NCBI GenBank assembly: GCA_016490735.1
Contig: JAEMWC010000272.1
Span: 397,501-461,500 of the forward strand
Source: Pachyseris speciosa
Lineage: Eukaryota; Cnidaria; Anthozoa; Scleractinia; Pachyseridae
DNA: 64,000 nt
Reading direction: 5' to 3'
Under the pieces are notes generated by a model. That model saw only the letters and a list, made by a program, of their open reading frames with translations. It was not told where the DNA came from and did no database searches. The stretch's first letter is position 1. Each line of letters starts with the position of its first letter. The position numbers and the translations under genes are program-made. This document shows positions 43,556 through 54,705 of this stretch, piece by piece.

Positions 43556-44793
43556 ATTTAACTAATCTGGTAACGGAACAACTGAAATCCCTTCTTTCAA
43601 GTCTCAATTTTCCAAAAGTGTCGCCATTACGCCATAACCTTCCGTCGGGTACCAACTTGTTGTTTTCGTTACTACGGAACCCAACACTGTGCGACCGCAA
43701 TCAACATCCCTTGAGAAATCAACCAATTGAATTTCGTTGCGCTTCAGCGCGCCCGGTGTCAATTTTAATGAAAACCTCGCGCGCGTCCAACAAGCCAGTT
43801 CTTTTATTGTGGGAAAACAAAAACAGTTCAGCTGATATAGGGAAGATATCTGTTTACAAACATTGTTTTTGTTATTTAAATGTTCAAAACGTTAAACAAG
43901 AGAATTATTTGTTTCACCAGCCAATAGCTCTCTTGTTGGCATATTGATAACAATAGGTGACGTCACTAATATCTTGGCTATAGGGCGAGTTGGTCGTTCA
44001 ATTTTACTCACTCCTTTCTTTCATCGTAGCAACCTCAAAAATTCCAATACGGCCTTCGTTTTCGAGTCACTTTTATATCAGCGCGGTCGCGACAGGAATC
44101 TCGCGTCACGCTGCCGTACACCTCGTGTACGCAGCGGAAAACAACACGAGAATCTGGGACAGTATTAACTTATGGAAAGTAACAAAATTTTGGCCTTAGA
44201 GGCACGATGATTGGAAGTTTTTGCGATGAAAAATCATGCCGAATTTTTCAATGATAAATACCCTAAGAGAAGTACAAGTTGGAAGTGCAAGCTTTGCTAA
44301 GCTAATATAAGGCACGCGCGCGCGCAAAAACGTCTTTCGCAGTGAGAATGTACTGGCTACAGTACTCACCCCCAACAGTGTATTCAGTAAATAACCAAAT
44401 TCAGCTCAGTAGAGAGTTTGTGGCATTTCATTGTTTTTTATTCTACCCTCTTTCGCCATTTTTCAGCTTCGCCTCCCTTGCCAAGACCTCTCTTTAATCC
44501 ACGCGTGGAGAGCGTGCTACGCGCACTCGCAAATTGAAAAAGGCGGGAAACTTGACGCGGCTGCCAACTTGTCCCTGATTTTTCGCCTGCTCCTAGATTT
44601 GAAAAGCCAACGCGACATGTTTTCAATTTTTAAAATGGTAAAATAACTGGTTCTCTTTATCTCAGCTAGAGAGAAACGTTGATGTCAAGTCTAAGTCACA
44701 AGTTACAGAATTTCAAAGATCACAGTGGAACTGCAGCCACAAACTGTGGACAACTGCCATCGCATTTAAACCTCCCGGAAACGTCTCCTCCAA
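43556..44793. promoter_or_regulatory. Shared upstream region of TEX36-like and IHO1-like genes
   Basis: The two start codons face away from each other across 1.24 kb. No TATA box stands out at either end. Bases 44300-44640 contain CG-rich words (GCACGCGCGCGC and GCGTGCTACGCGCAC) and a stretch that looks repeat-derived. A bidirectional promoter is inferred from position only. Confidence 0.4.
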
Positions 44794-47700
44794 ATGCAAA
44801 ACGTTTATCCTTTCCGTGAATTGTACAACCCTAACCCTTGGTGAGTATGCTTACTAGCTACTTAGCTACGATTTAGAAATATACTTGCGAGTTTATTGGG
44901 ATTCAAAAAACTGAAACTGAAACTGAAGCTTAAATTTAAGTTACTTTTACATAGAGAGTTGGTCTCCTCAGCTTAAAGTAGAAAAAGAAAGGGACAAAAC
45001 GGGAGACTGCATCGCAGAAAGTTTGAGCAATCATTTTATCTCAGTTTTTGGTTATATTTGCTGGTGATTGTTTACCGGGGTACTTGTTTTCATGAATAGC
45101 TAGTCATTGTGACCAAACCCAACAAAATGTCGTCTGTTTGTCAGTTTTTGCGTGGTTTTTGTCAGTAGCTTTTTGCTATTTATCTCTAATTTTCAATGGC
45201 ACAATTTACTCAATTAAATTTGAAAACTTTTAAAGGAAAGTATTCTTGGGTTTTAAATTGGCATTAAAGCCTTTTGTATGATAATCAATTCCTGAACTAC
45301 CATATGACCAAGACATGTTTGCATGAATTCTTTCCAGGAAACAAATCTTCGTTAACATGGCCTTCGTAAAGGAAATGAATGCTGTTACCATTATCACACT
45401 TTTGTCTTCAGAAGCTTCTTCGCTATTTATTTTGTACCTTTTGTAATGTATCTTATCCTACCTAATTAAATAAATAAATAAACTAACTAATGGTCGATGA
45501 CCCCGTTGAAGTCCTGAATTTTTTTCAGGCTTCTTTTCGCAATTGCATTAATTGCGTTCACAACTGCGAGGATCATTCTTCATTTGATTTCATTTCCGCA
45601 GTTCATATATGATTCATTTCATATATCATTCACACTAATGGTCGATGATCAATTAATTAATTTATTTATTTATGTTCACAGCCGTGATATGTGGGACAGT
45701 GAGCATTTGAGCCAAGCGGCCGCCTCGTGCTCTCAAGGCTCACAAAACAGCTCGTCTGATCTATTTTCGCAGTCCAGGATGAGCCAGCTAAAGGGTTTTA
45801 ATTCGATTGATGTCTGGTCACAACCGAGCAATTCACAACAATTACCTGAGGTATTGTTCCATGGAATCAGTTAATTTGAGGTTAAGATCTTTATTGCCAC
45901 ATAACTAGACTCATGCGAGTAGTGTCTAATTTGGCGATGGAATTGTGGGGCGGGCGAAAGACGCGTGCGCGTGAAGTTGCGAGGAGACGCGACGCGAGGG
46001 GAGCATCTCCTCGCAACTTAGCGTGCACGCGTGTCTTTCATCCGCTCCACAATCCATCGCCGAAATAGAGACTCCTTGCAGTCTACCACATAATCAAAAT
46101 GGCTTAAAGGAGCTACGTCACGGTCTTTGGATTTTGAAACATTAATATAAGCCTCAATTTATCAAAAAGGTGATTTGCAATCCATTTCAATCTTCTCCAT
46201 CCTTCACCATCCTCGCCACATTTGCATTTGTTATTGTCTCTTTGGTGCTAATCTTCCCAGACAAATTGTTATTTCACTGTTTCCCATTATTTACATGCTA
46301 TTTTATCAGGGGCACCCAACGACAAGTTTCGGTAGATATCTGTTCGGTGGAGAGTAGTTCGCCTTGGGCTTTCGGCGTCGATTAAAGAGTGCCCTCGGAT
46401 TTTCGTAACTAAAACGTGGGCTAAAAGATTCGCAATGGGGAAATTATAACCCCTAAGGTTTTCGAAAAGGTCGTAATTCCTTTTTTTGGCAGTCAAAAAC
46501 GTCATCTTACATTTTCGGAAGGAAAATTATTCCCTAGAAAGTTAGTGAAAAGTTCAGTTCAGCTAGCATTTTCTCAAAGGAAGATTTTGTTCCCTAACAT
46601 TTTCGGGCAATTAATTTTTCAGCTAGGGAATCCGAACAGATGAAATTTTTCTAGCTAACGAAAACATCACCTTAAACAGTCTTCAAGCACCATACGGTAC
46701 TAAAAAATGCCTTTCTACAGCTTTTGGTTGATTTGGCTCGTTGGGTGCCCCTGTTTTATGTCTCTAATAAGACCCAAATTACCGTGACCGAGCTCCTTTA
46801 AGTATCAGGCCTTTCTTAATAAGTAGGTGAGACGGCTCCACCCAGAAGATCCTGGCACATTTAAGCAATCTGAAAATTGAATAAAATAAAAATTAAAAAA
46901 GGGGAAATGCTATTTTAAACATGCAGTCCGTGAGAATGAAAGGTTACTTAAAATATCTATTGGCACAATAGATTGATTAAATTCTCTTGCTGCACAATTT
47001 CTTACTATTCATACCTCTACACTGTAAATGATTACTAGTAATCCTTGAAAGAAAAACTTATTTTCTTCTTCCGTTTCCACTCGTGTGCACTGTTACTCTT
47101 TAGGACGAACCAGTGAAGTATTACATGAAATACATGACGAAACCTCCTCTGTTTTCATCTGAATCTGAACTCCAGTCTCAGCGGAAGCAGAAACCACAGA
47201 CAACCAGTTACAAAGAACTGATTGAAATTCAGAAGAAAAAGACCGCAGAAAGAGATGACAGGTAGGCTTAAAATGTCTGCCACTCAATGTGAGGCAGGAC
47301 GTCAGATCTACAGTTAGAGGTGGGGGATACACCCTCTGTCCACAGGAGGAAGTCATACCACCCGTTATCAATATAAAGCCATTTAAGCTGCGAGTAATCT
47401 TTCTCAGAGGTGAATAGAAGGAGTTTTTGGGTTCGGTTATTCTACTATAGAGAATATGATGCAGTAGCCTCCTTCGCAGACGTCTTTGGGTTCATCACGC
47501 ATTCCTTCCCCACGAACGTCTGCTAAACTGAACTGCCACTTCCGTTCGCCAGCGGTTAGCCTTTGTTTTGAAGAAACCAATAACGAGCTGCGTAAGAATG
47601 GAAATCGACACTCGTGAAGTAATTTCCGAAAACGATTCACGTGCATCGTCTGGGAAAATAATCCCGGGGTCGAAGTCCTGGTACTTTCCACAAATTGGAA

Positions 47701-49553
47701 GACGAACTATGATTGGCTAACCGCCGCGAACGGAAGTGGCAGTTCATTTCAGCAGATGTTCGTGGGGAACGAACGCGTGACGAGCTCAAAGACGTCTGCG
47801 AAGGGGGCTAATGATGCAGAGCTCTTGTCATGCATATGGTTTTATTCAGCTACTAAACATAAGATATAAATCATACAATAATATCGTTACAAGTATCACG
47901 TGATTGTATTCCTAATTTACAGATCCGACTGATATATGGATATTTGTGGTTTACTACAAGCAATCTAAACTATAATCATCAAATAAGATATCAAAAACAC
48001 TGCATTCCCCACTCCAAAGAGAGCTTAATCCCTAGTGCGCTAAGCGGGTCGGATACATGAGGCTAAAAATTAGCCATCATAATACTCTCCATCTGCCGTT
48101 CTTCTGACTCTTTCGCAAAGTCGTTATGATTTTTTTGTTGATATTTTTTTATTTGTGCCTTGCAGAGATGTTCTTGATAGCTTCATCTCTCTACTAAAAG
48201 ACTATACAAAAGAGGTAGGTTCGGGTCACGATGACCACGTTTATGACTGGCTCTTTCAGCGGTCAAGATGAATCGATTCTCCGGATGTGATTGGCTACCC
48301 GCGAGGTCAAGATGAAGCCATCTTGACCGCTCGGGATAGCCCGTTCGTCCCGCGTTTTACTGTCTTTTAATAGTGTCCTTTGAGTCAAGTCAAGATGGCG
48401 GGATATTGGCCTAGTTCTTTTTTTCGTTTTATCAGTGGTCCTCGACTTCGTCTCGGTCCATATACTAATTTTAATGTATAAGGTTAAAAATTCACTAGCT
48501 CCAGAGCATGTATGTAATATGTTTTTTCAGCAAGACAGGCATTACAACTTACGAAGTGATTTTCCTGTTCCTAGATACAATACTGTTAAGTATGGTGAGT
48601 ACAGTATTAGATATTTAGGCCCACACATATGGGGCAAGATTAGCCAGGAACTACGCAGTAAGACCAGTCTTCAGGCTTTCAGGAAAGGGGTGCGTGCTCT
48701 CAATGTGTCTGGCTTGCTGGACGGTACGTGTGGCTGCTGTGCGTGCTCATCTTAGATTGGTGGTACGCATAGTGGCTTCTGCTGTCTGGCTGCCTTGTGT
48801 ATTTGGGGTGTGCTCCCATATCTTCTATTTAATTCGTCTAATTTAAATTATCTAGACTGTTTAACTTTTTGAATTTTATATTCATGTTTTTCGACTGCTG
48901 CTTATATGTTTGCCCTATATTGTCTGTTTGTTTGTTTGTTCTATTCGATTGTAATAATTTTATATATTGATGTCATTTTATATATTAATGATATTTTAAG
49001 ACTATATTTTTAATATTTTTACATATATTTATATTGTATTCATTTTCTTTATTTATAGTGTCCACAATTAGCTTTTATCTAAATACCTTGACACTTTAAT
49101 AAAGTTTATGTATGTATGTATGTATGCATAAACACGCAAAAAATGAACTTGGCCAATATCCCACCATCTTGACCTCACGCTTGGCCAATAACCCATATTT
49201 ATTGAACAGCTCTTTTAGTTGATCACAAAAGCAACTCTTTAGCATTCAGAGAGTACAGTTGAATCAATTGTCAACTGTTTTTATCTAACTGTGTCTCTAT
49301 ATCACCATTTTTCTGTACAAAGTGCTTCTTTAATTTTACGCCTGTTTAATCAGCATATTGTTGCATTTATGGTAGGTGAAAAGCGCGATGGATTCTTTCA
49401 AGGATAGTATTGACACAACACTCTCCACCAAAGCAGAAATGGTTGCTACAGCTGCAAGCCAGTCAGCTGATCTCATAAAGAAACGTAAGGCGGTTCGCTA
49501 TTTCCTGGTTTCATTCTCGTTCTCGTTTCCGACGGATATCATGACATTGATTA

Positions 49554-49592
<39 letters not shown>

Positions 49593-52500
49593 AAATGATA
49601 TTTTTGTTTGTTTCAGTGAAAGACGACTTGTTGGACGGTTTTGCATACCTGAGGAAGGACCTTAAAGAAAACGAAGAGTTAAAAGAGATCATATCTAAGG
49701 TAACGACGAGGGCTACCCAGTGAAATATATTTTTTTTAATGTTAAGAAGGGTTAAAATGGGAACTCTGAGCGTGTGTTAGCCCTAAGAAAAGAGTGGTCA
49801 AACCTATTGCACCCTGTCGGCTGCCATGGCTAAGAGAAAGCTGCATGGTGCTGCTTTTATGTGTGTAACAGGGGATTATTCACCGCCTGTAAACAACATG
49901 ATGAAAACATGATAAGAACGCCGTTTGGGAAAAGAGGCCGCCTTAGCGTGCTGATTATATGTGCTGTAACTACAGTATCATTTTCCATTCAGTACAGACA
50001 ACGACATTTTAAAATAACTTTTGCCTCCCTACCTCCTTGCAGCAAAATGAAAAGATCATTGAGCAAGAATCCAAAATAAAGATACTCCAATCTCAGCTAG
50101 ATGACTGTCGTGCTCGGGTAGGAAAATCCATAGAGAAGCATGAAAAATACATGGAAAGAGAAGACAAGCTGATGCGGAAACTAGAGGAAATAAACAACAA
50201 ACAAGGCCCTCTTCCTACTAACTTACCTTCCTCTGAAAGAAATTTCACTTACAATCAGCTTTCTGGCCGTTTTCAAGATTTGAACGAAGTCCTTTGTCCT
50301 CAGAGATCATCTATTATGCCGTACCAGCCCAAGCTTGCATGGGACAGTGCTGAATTGCCAAGATATGCGAGGTTGCATCACATGTACTCTCAGACACAAT
50401 CCGTGCCACACCCATTTGTCCAGAATACATCAGAAGACGTAATAAATACTAACGAACAAGGAACAACTTATACAGAAGCTATACCTGCCTTGAATTACCA
50501 CTCACGACCACAGCCAGCCCAGGATGAAGCCGTTGTTCCCTGTGTGAATATCCCGTTGTACCCTGCTAACACGGCTCTTGCTTCAAATCAAAATGTCATT
50601 CATCCTACAGCCACGATTGCTCCAATGCGTCCCTTCTCAGATGAAGTTCAGCAACTTCCTTGCAAAGGGGATAGAAACATAGTCGAGTATGGTAAGTTAA
50701 AAGGTGTGAATAGGTAGGCTTTTAAACATGGGTTGGGCACTATAGTGCATGGCCATGCATTAAGTTGAGGCTTTTTAAGTAGGTTTAAATGTATTGTTCG
50801 TGTCGGTATTATCATTTCTTGTCATTAATATACCGTAACTAAGCTTGGTAAAGCCATAATTCGGCCTGAAGCAGCCTCAAAACAATACCACCTCTCTTTT
50901 CACGTTTCCTGAGGTCCCCTCGCCACTAACGTAGGTGTTAATACTTGTAAATATTATCAAGATGGCAAATAAATAAATAAAAAGGTGCAGGTCTTGAGGA
51001 TGACACAAACATACAGGAGATTACTGAGCACATTCGTAAACACGCACAAAGGAAAAGAGCGGCAAAAAACAAACAAAAAAACAAATAACTTCTCTTTACC
51101 CTCGGTAGTATTTATAACATAAGGCTAGTGGGGCCGAGCAAATACAGAAACAAATAATTCGAACAAACATAACATGATATGAATTCTAACTGGCCGAAAG
51201 CAAACCAGTTGGCTATTTACAAGGATGACCGAGGAGTTGAACCAGGGACTACCCAGAACAACTCCAGCTATAGTGGCTAGAGCGGGATTTCAACCCGGGG
51301 TGACCGCACTGAAATTCAGTGCCCCAAACCACTCAGCCATCCTGCCTAACCGCGAAGAACCCGCGGAGACCATTTTAAAGTGGTAGGACTAAAACATCTG
51401 ACCAAATTCAAGTGGTAAAATTCATACATTATCCATGTCATCTGGAGCCCTAAAAAATCAATCCAAGAAAAAACCGGTAGGGCCATAGCCCTGCCAGACC
51501 CTCCCTCCCCGCGGTCCCTGTAGTATCTTTACTCTGCCATTAACAAAGTATCCTCCCGGTTCTGGTTACTGTTTCAGGTAATCAGACTGCATCAAGACCA
51601 CCCAAGGAAGTTATGTTTGTCCCTGATCATGAGACACACCTCAGAGAAGCAGGCGGAAGAGCTTTCACTTCTCCAGTTGCTCGTGTACCCTCTTTGGTAA
51701 AAGCCACCCGTCCAAAACAGTCTCCCATAGCTGCTGTTCATCCGCTGATTCGTGTCAAAAGCGAATGTGGTGCGGAAATAAACAGAGGTAATCGACTATT
51801 TCGTTTGTTGATCAGCTTAAATGGGGGAGACAAAGAGTTTCCAAGATTGCACTTTCAGACTGGCAAAAAGTCATCCTATGCATGGCATTGAAACTCTGAT
51901 AAACCTGAGATGTGAATTAGTACTTGTTTTTTAACACATAATGAAAGAGTTTTAAAAACTGATGTAAAAAAGCAAGTGTAGGAGAAAACCGAATTTGGAA
52001 AAGTATCTGGTATTATCAGCTACAGGATAGAAACTACACTAGAGAAGAAAACCATAATATAAGACGAGAACAAACCACCGTCAGTTGGCAGCATGATATA
52101 ACTGTTATACGTTCTCACAGCAACTTACTTAATTTTACAAATTTTTGTTTTTGAAGATAAAATTTTGCATTCTCTCATTATTCCTTACAGCTGATGGACC
52201 TTCATGTGCTAAACAATTTCGAAAGGAAGCCGATCCTTTTGATATTTTTGTCTTTGACTTGACATCTTCTTCGGAGGAAGAAGGCTGTGAAGTCTTGGTG
52301 TCCAAGCCGTCTTCATTAAAGCCGGCACCTAAATGTTCTGTGAGCAATCCACACATAACAAGATCAAAGACAAAGACAGGTGTGAACAATACAAACAAGC
52401 AGAAATCTACGAAGTCCTTTACAGAAGCAAATGACTTTGTAAGCTATCAACGAAGCAAAGTCAAGACCAATGAAGTCGTACCTAAGAAATTGTCTTCGGT

Positions 52501-53748
52501 AGAGGAGAATATTTCAAGTCTCGAAGAAAAGGTAATCTCTCCATCAAAATGCAAGGAATCAAAAGGGTACAGATTCTCTATCAGCACTCCGAACCGGCCA
52601 GTTAAAGCCAGTCTTGACAACGGGATACCAAGATCTAAAGTTGCACAAAGTGTTTTCCAGGTAATTACTTCGATTGTCCTCATGACATGTGTGTTTATGC
52701 TCATAAACTATTTGATACTTAGCTACAAAATCTTCGTATTTAACTAGTTACATTAGCTATACTTTACTGCAGTAAGAATTTCGCTTCAACACATCTGTAC
52801 AACGGTAACCGGCTTATTGGTCCCTTGTAATTTTATTTGAAAATCGTTTCATTTAAGCAGCTTAATGGTGTATGCGAAGCTTGTGGGATGTGGCTACAAG
52901 TGTTTTTTTTTCTTCAGGTGGATCCCCTAGCACAAGCGGACGAGGCCCAACCGGCCCTAGGGCGAAACAACTGTCCATATAGGCTGCTATTACTTGTGCT
53001 CATATTTATTACCATTTGGCCATAGTGCTTCTTATAGTGCCTAAAGTTTACCTCAGCATATCTGTGTTGCGGGATTACACAGAATCCATGTAAACAGATC
53101 TATGAGCTTTGGACTCTCCCTGTATACTAATTCGGTTTACTTGAGATGGTAATCGTCCCCTCAGAATTTTATGCGGAAATGTGCGGTTTTTCCCCAAAAG
53201 TTAAAAGTAGTTGCACTAGAAAGCATAATCTTTCCACTTCCCTTCCACCGTGAGAGGTAATTGGGCAAATTTATTTGTTCATTGATCCAATCGTTTCGTT
53301 CTGCAACTCGTCCACTCATTATTACGTAAGGAAAAAGATAAACATAAAAAAGCTGTATTAAAAAACCTAACCAGCATGCAAAATATGAATATTTTGTTGG
53401 CTTTTTACTTTAGAAATCCAAGACTTCCTTTAAACGAAATGTGGTTGCGGCAAAAAGGAAACTCTCTTTTGATGCGTCGGAGTTGTTTGACGGTAAGTTA
53501 CGGGAATTCCTCACTGTGTAGAGTAAGAAATATTTTGGAATCAGCAACTGAGTGACTGCAAAAATGTATTACACCAACTTGAAAAAGCGGAAAAAATAAT
53601 TCTACTAACGTAAAAAGAAAACTGTATTAGGAAATAATACTTTATTCCTCTTCCTCTTGCAGGTCTTGAGGATGACGCAAACATACAGGAAATTACTGAA
53701 CGCATTCGTAAACACGCACAGAGAAAAAGAGCGGCGAAAGTACTTTGA
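44794..53748 (+). CDS. IHO1: IHO1/CCDC36-like meiotic recombination protein
   Basis: Eleven exons with GT/AG ends and matching phases: 44794-44840, 45682-45850, 47104-47261, 48166-48214, 49376-49484, 49617-49699, 50043-50691, 51578-51787, 52191-52660, 53414-53492, 53663-53748; 702 residues. IHO1 (Mer2 family) binds HORMAD1 on unsynapsed chromosome axes and recruits partners needed for SPO11 double-strand breaks. The key match is KYMTKPPLFSSE (81-92) against human KYQTKPQLFGGD at nearly the same position, after a Ser/Gln-rich start (LFSQSRMSQ). A predicted coiled coil (about 105-260: YKELIEIQKKK, SFKDSIDTTLSTKAEM, KIKILQSQLDDCRARVGK) follows, then a long disordered Ser/Pro-rich part. Residues 510-522 (IFVFDLTSSSEEE) look like a SUMO-interacting motif with an acidic serine tail. 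The C-terminus is basic (RIRKHAQRKRAAKVL). Introns hold several young transposons. Identification rests on remembered vertebrate sequence and layout. Confidence 0.78.
45501..45633 (+). mobile_element. 5'-truncated SINE in intron 1 of the IHO1-like gene
   Basis: Matches 3425-3556 with about one difference but lacks most of the tRNA-like head. It is bounded by a perfect 15-bp duplication ACTAATGGTCGATGA (45486-45500 and 45634-45648). The truncated 5' end and target duplication show LINE-driven insertion, and the near identity suggests it is recent. Confidence 0.9.
45906..46085. mobile_element. 180-bp foldback element in intron 2
   Basis: Relative of 21160-21326: GGCGATGGAATTGTGGGGCG and the inverse CCACAATCCATCGCC, TAGACT/AGTCTA ends. 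Flanks CCACATAAC (45897-45905) and CCACATAAT (46086-46094) are a 9-bp target duplication with one change. Confidence 0.8.
46307..46753 (+). mobile_element. 447-bp CAGGGGCACCC transposon in intron 2
   Basis: Ends are a perfect 16-bp inverted repeat (CAGGGGCACCCAACGA / TCGTTGGGTGCCCCTG), with a perfect 6-bp target duplication TTTTAT (46301-46306 and 46754-46759). It is the same length as the copy at 60301-60747. No protein is encoded. The superfamily is uncertain; 6-bp duplications are known for IS3EU- and Dada-type elements and some hAT relatives. Confidence 0.9.
47465..47810. mobile_element. 346-bp element with 9-bp target duplication in intron 3
   Basis: TAGCCTCCTTCGCAGACGTC at the left and its near-inverse GACGTCTGCGAAGGGGGCTA at the right; the inverted match continues inward (CTGAACTGCCACTTCCGTTC). 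ATGATGCAG occurs at 47456-47464 and 47811-47819. Mutator-like by target size. Confidence 0.88.
48435..49130 (+). pseudogene. LINE 3' end in intron 4
   Basis: The plus strand reads LMYKVKNSLAPEHV, then YNLRSDFPVPRYNTVKYGEY, LGPHIWGKISQELRSK and a Cys-containing end before a stop near 48753. This is the C-terminus of a LINE polyprotein followed by 3' sequence and a TATG-repeat tail (49105-49130). The 5' part is missing. Outside it, CAAGATGGCGGGATATTGGCC (48390) recurs inverted at 49150-49185, so it may have inserted into an older inverted-repeat element. Confidence 0.8.
49551..49592 (+). repeat. (TTGA)n microsatellite
   Basis: About ten TTGA/ATTG units in intron 5 of the IHO1-like gene, 25 bp before the next acceptor. 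Confidence 0.9.
50991..51088 (+). other. Duplicate of the IHO1 terminal exon inside intron 7 (candidate alternative last exon)
   Basis: After a CAG acceptor (50988-50990) the sequence repeats exon 11: LEDDTNIQEITEHIRKHAQR against LEDDANIQEITERIRKHAQR. It then ends ...RAAKNKQKNK and TAA at 51086-51088. Exon 7 leaves one base (G), and the copy begins with the two bases needed to complete the same glycine codon, so splicing 7 to this exon keeps frame. Over the 25 shared codons seven bases differ, five of them silent. The preceding sequence is A-rich and not pyrimidine-rich, which is a weak point for splicing. Confidence 0.6.
51108..51346 (-). mobile_element. tRNA-derived SINE (Leu/Ser-like head) in intron 7
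   Basis: On the minus strand it begins GGCAGGATGGCTGAGTGG (A box TGGCTGAGTGG), with B box GGGTTGAAATCCC. An unrelated body follows (GGTTCAACTCCTCGGTCATC, GCTTTCGGCCAGTTAG). It is a third SINE type, lying just downstream of the duplicated exon. Confidence 0.7.
52918..53025 (+). other. Candidate alternative last exon with a hydrophobic tail
   Basis: A long pyrimidine tract and TCTTCAG (52902-52917) precede an open frame in phase 0, matching the phase-0 end of exon 9 at 52660. It encodes 35 residues: a polar half (VDPLAQADEAQPALGRNN) and a hydrophobic end (RLLLLVLIFITIWP), then TAG. If used, it would replace exons 10-11 by a membrane-inserting tail. Nothing in the known family supports it; it could be a chance open frame. 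Confidence 0.35.
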
Positions 53749-54705
53749 GAGCAAAAATCATTGCTGGCGATGTGCAAATTTTTGTTCTTATTTATACTAT
53801 TCGAACCATTAAAACTTATTGAATCTATTGTTTTTATTTTATACAAAAGAAATTACTGAATCCATTGCAATGTGCACCTGTCATGCTTTTAGTGCATAGA
53901 AATTAGCTTTGTTTCGTGTTTAAAGTACAAAATATTACGAAGACATTTCAAGAGAATTTTTCCCGGTCGTCCTTCTACCTCAATTTTCTTGTGTTACTGA
54001 TTGGGGCTAAGACAGTCCGCTCTTTGCTACGAACTATTCCATGTTGGAGCCCAGTTGGTTAGAGCAGGACTAGGATATTCTTAGGTGACTGTGAACTGTG
54101 ATTCCAGTTTCAGTAATTTCCCGTTCAATTAAGATCTCCCCACCATTCTTAAGTGTTTTTGGTTACGCTTGGCCGAGATGAAAATGGTGCAGCCCACGTT
54201 TTCAAGTTCTTTCCTTGCAATTTAGAAGAAATTGATAATAACTTACTTATTTTGATCTCACTGGTAACCCAGGAGCTGATTCATAAATGAAAAAGTCACT
54301 GAATATTGACTTAGTAAATTTTTGGTCAAAATATCAGAGATAATTCCCACGATACTATCCCTTTAACTGCGTTGGAAAGCGTTAATCGGCTTCTGACTAA
54401 CCACCAATAATCGCAACTGAAGCGGTTTTAGAATCGCCAAAAATTCTAGTCGTTAAAAATTTTATGGACCATACACTTCGCAAATGTTCATCCAGACGAT
54501 TATTCTCCAGTCTTGAGACTGGGAACTAATTTACCGGGACCCAATCAGCGCGCGCAATCAGGTGTTTTGACTACATGACGTCGATAATTAAGTAGCAACT
54601 AGTAGCAACTTCGAAATTTGCACGAATCTTTACGCCGGTAGACATAAAACAGCGTCGCTGGGAAGAATTTGACCACGTTTTTAGCCATCGAACAAAGCTA
54701 AATTG

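Noticed and set aside
48435..48755. Extra IHO1 exon
   Set aside because: Translation is a LINE C-terminus and the stretch ends in a TATG tail; the flanking exons join in phase without it.
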